DNA of 5,822 nucleotides from Opitutia bacterium (GTDB lineage Bacteria; Verrucomicrobiota; Verrucomicrobiia; Opitutales; UBA953). The notes below the pieces were generated by a model, which did no database searches, was not told the origin of the DNA, and saw only the letters and a list, made by a program, of their open reading frames with translations. The position numbers were made by a program, and so were the translations under genes. This document shows positions 5,753-5,822 of this stretch, one piece after another. Location: contig CANHRV010000059.1 of NCBI GenBank assembly GCA_947463395.1, positions 1-5,822 on the forward strand, in the 5' to 3' direction. The stretch's first letter is position 1; every line of letters begins with the position of its first letter.

Positions 5753-5822
5753 ATCGTATCGGCATCGTGGGCGTGACAGGCGCGGTGGGTCAAGAACTGC
5801 TCGCTCTCATGGCAAAAAGAAA
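5746..5822 (+). CDS. asd: Aspartate-semialdehyde dehydrogenase, N terminus only (3' end outside window)
   Basis: 25 codons are visible before the window ends. MAYRIGIVGVTGAVGQELL is the start of the Rossmann NADP-binding fold, with glycine-rich GVTGAVG at residues 9-15 followed by QELL, very close to the usual GATGAVGQELL of Asd. The enzyme reduces aspartyl-4-phosphate to aspartate-4-semialdehyde, the branch point to diaminopimelate and lysine, methionine and threonine, so it supplies the peptide stem of peptidoglycan and fits the neighbourhood. ArgC, the related reductase, normally has GxxGYxG and is less likely. The ATG at 5746 puts the first strand at residue 4 as expected. No Shine-Dalgarno sequence is visible. 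The start overlaps the divergent L,D-transpeptidase start by seven bases. Confidence 0.85.
   Translation, partial: MAYRIGIVGVTGAVGQELLALMAKR

Noticed and set aside
1..5822. Undescribed defence, mobile or biosynthetic system
   Set aside because: All coding space is taken by recognised core cell-wall genes; no repeats, transposase, integrase, array or unknown gene remains unexplained.

Overview
This is an almost gene-packed bacterial chromosome segment devoted to cell-wall synthesis and cell shape. In order, it holds the 3' end of uppP (undecaprenyl-diphosphate phosphatase), then a compact co-directional run mreB-mreC-mreD-mrdA (the elongasome: actin-like MreB, the MreC and MreD membrane partners, and the transpeptidase PBP2). 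A small YkuD-type L,D-transpeptidase gene follows on the opposite strand, and the window ends in the first 25 codons of asd (aspartate-semialdehyde dehydrogenase). I see no RNA genes, mobile elements, CRISPR arrays or phage genes.

Organism: the set implies a diderm-like, rod-forming, peptidoglycan-making bacterium. Base composition is moderate, with many C-ending codons. Wording of MreB (for example RTPGDIQALRPMKDGVIADF) and the mreBCD-PBP2 layout look to me like the PVC group, most likely Verrucomicrobiota. That is an impression from memory rather than a search result, and I hold it at about 50%. Only mreD has a strong Shine-Dalgarno sequence. mreB, mreC, mrdA, the L,D-transpeptidase gene and asd have none that I can see.

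Layout: positions 2-505 are the uppP C-terminal half. Positions 506-668 are the only real intergenic space, with an inverted repeat (524-545), a G4A4G4 purine tract (607-618) and a sigma70-like promoter candidate (620-648) for mreB. Positions 669-5198 are the mre-mrdA operon, with gaps of 20 bp, a 4-bp overlap and 17 bp. rodA, a common partner downstream of mrdA, is not here. Positions 5195-5752 (minus strand) are the L,D-transpeptidase gene, which shares a TTAA with the mrdA stop codon and overlaps the divergent asd start codon in the seven bases ATGGCAT.

Functionally, UppP recycles the lipid carrier and Asd feeds the diaminopimelate branch that supplies the peptide stem. The MreBCD-PBP2 complex places and makes 4-3 cross-links during elongation, and YkuD enzymes make 3-3 cross-links or anchor proteins. 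The window is mostly an ordinary core region, and I found no new system. The points worth a second look are the L,D-transpeptidase (no signal peptide, a Leu where the family has Arg after the catalytic Cys, gene overlapped at both ends), a GC hairpin directly against the mreC start codon, and a Pro beside the catalytic Glu of MreB.
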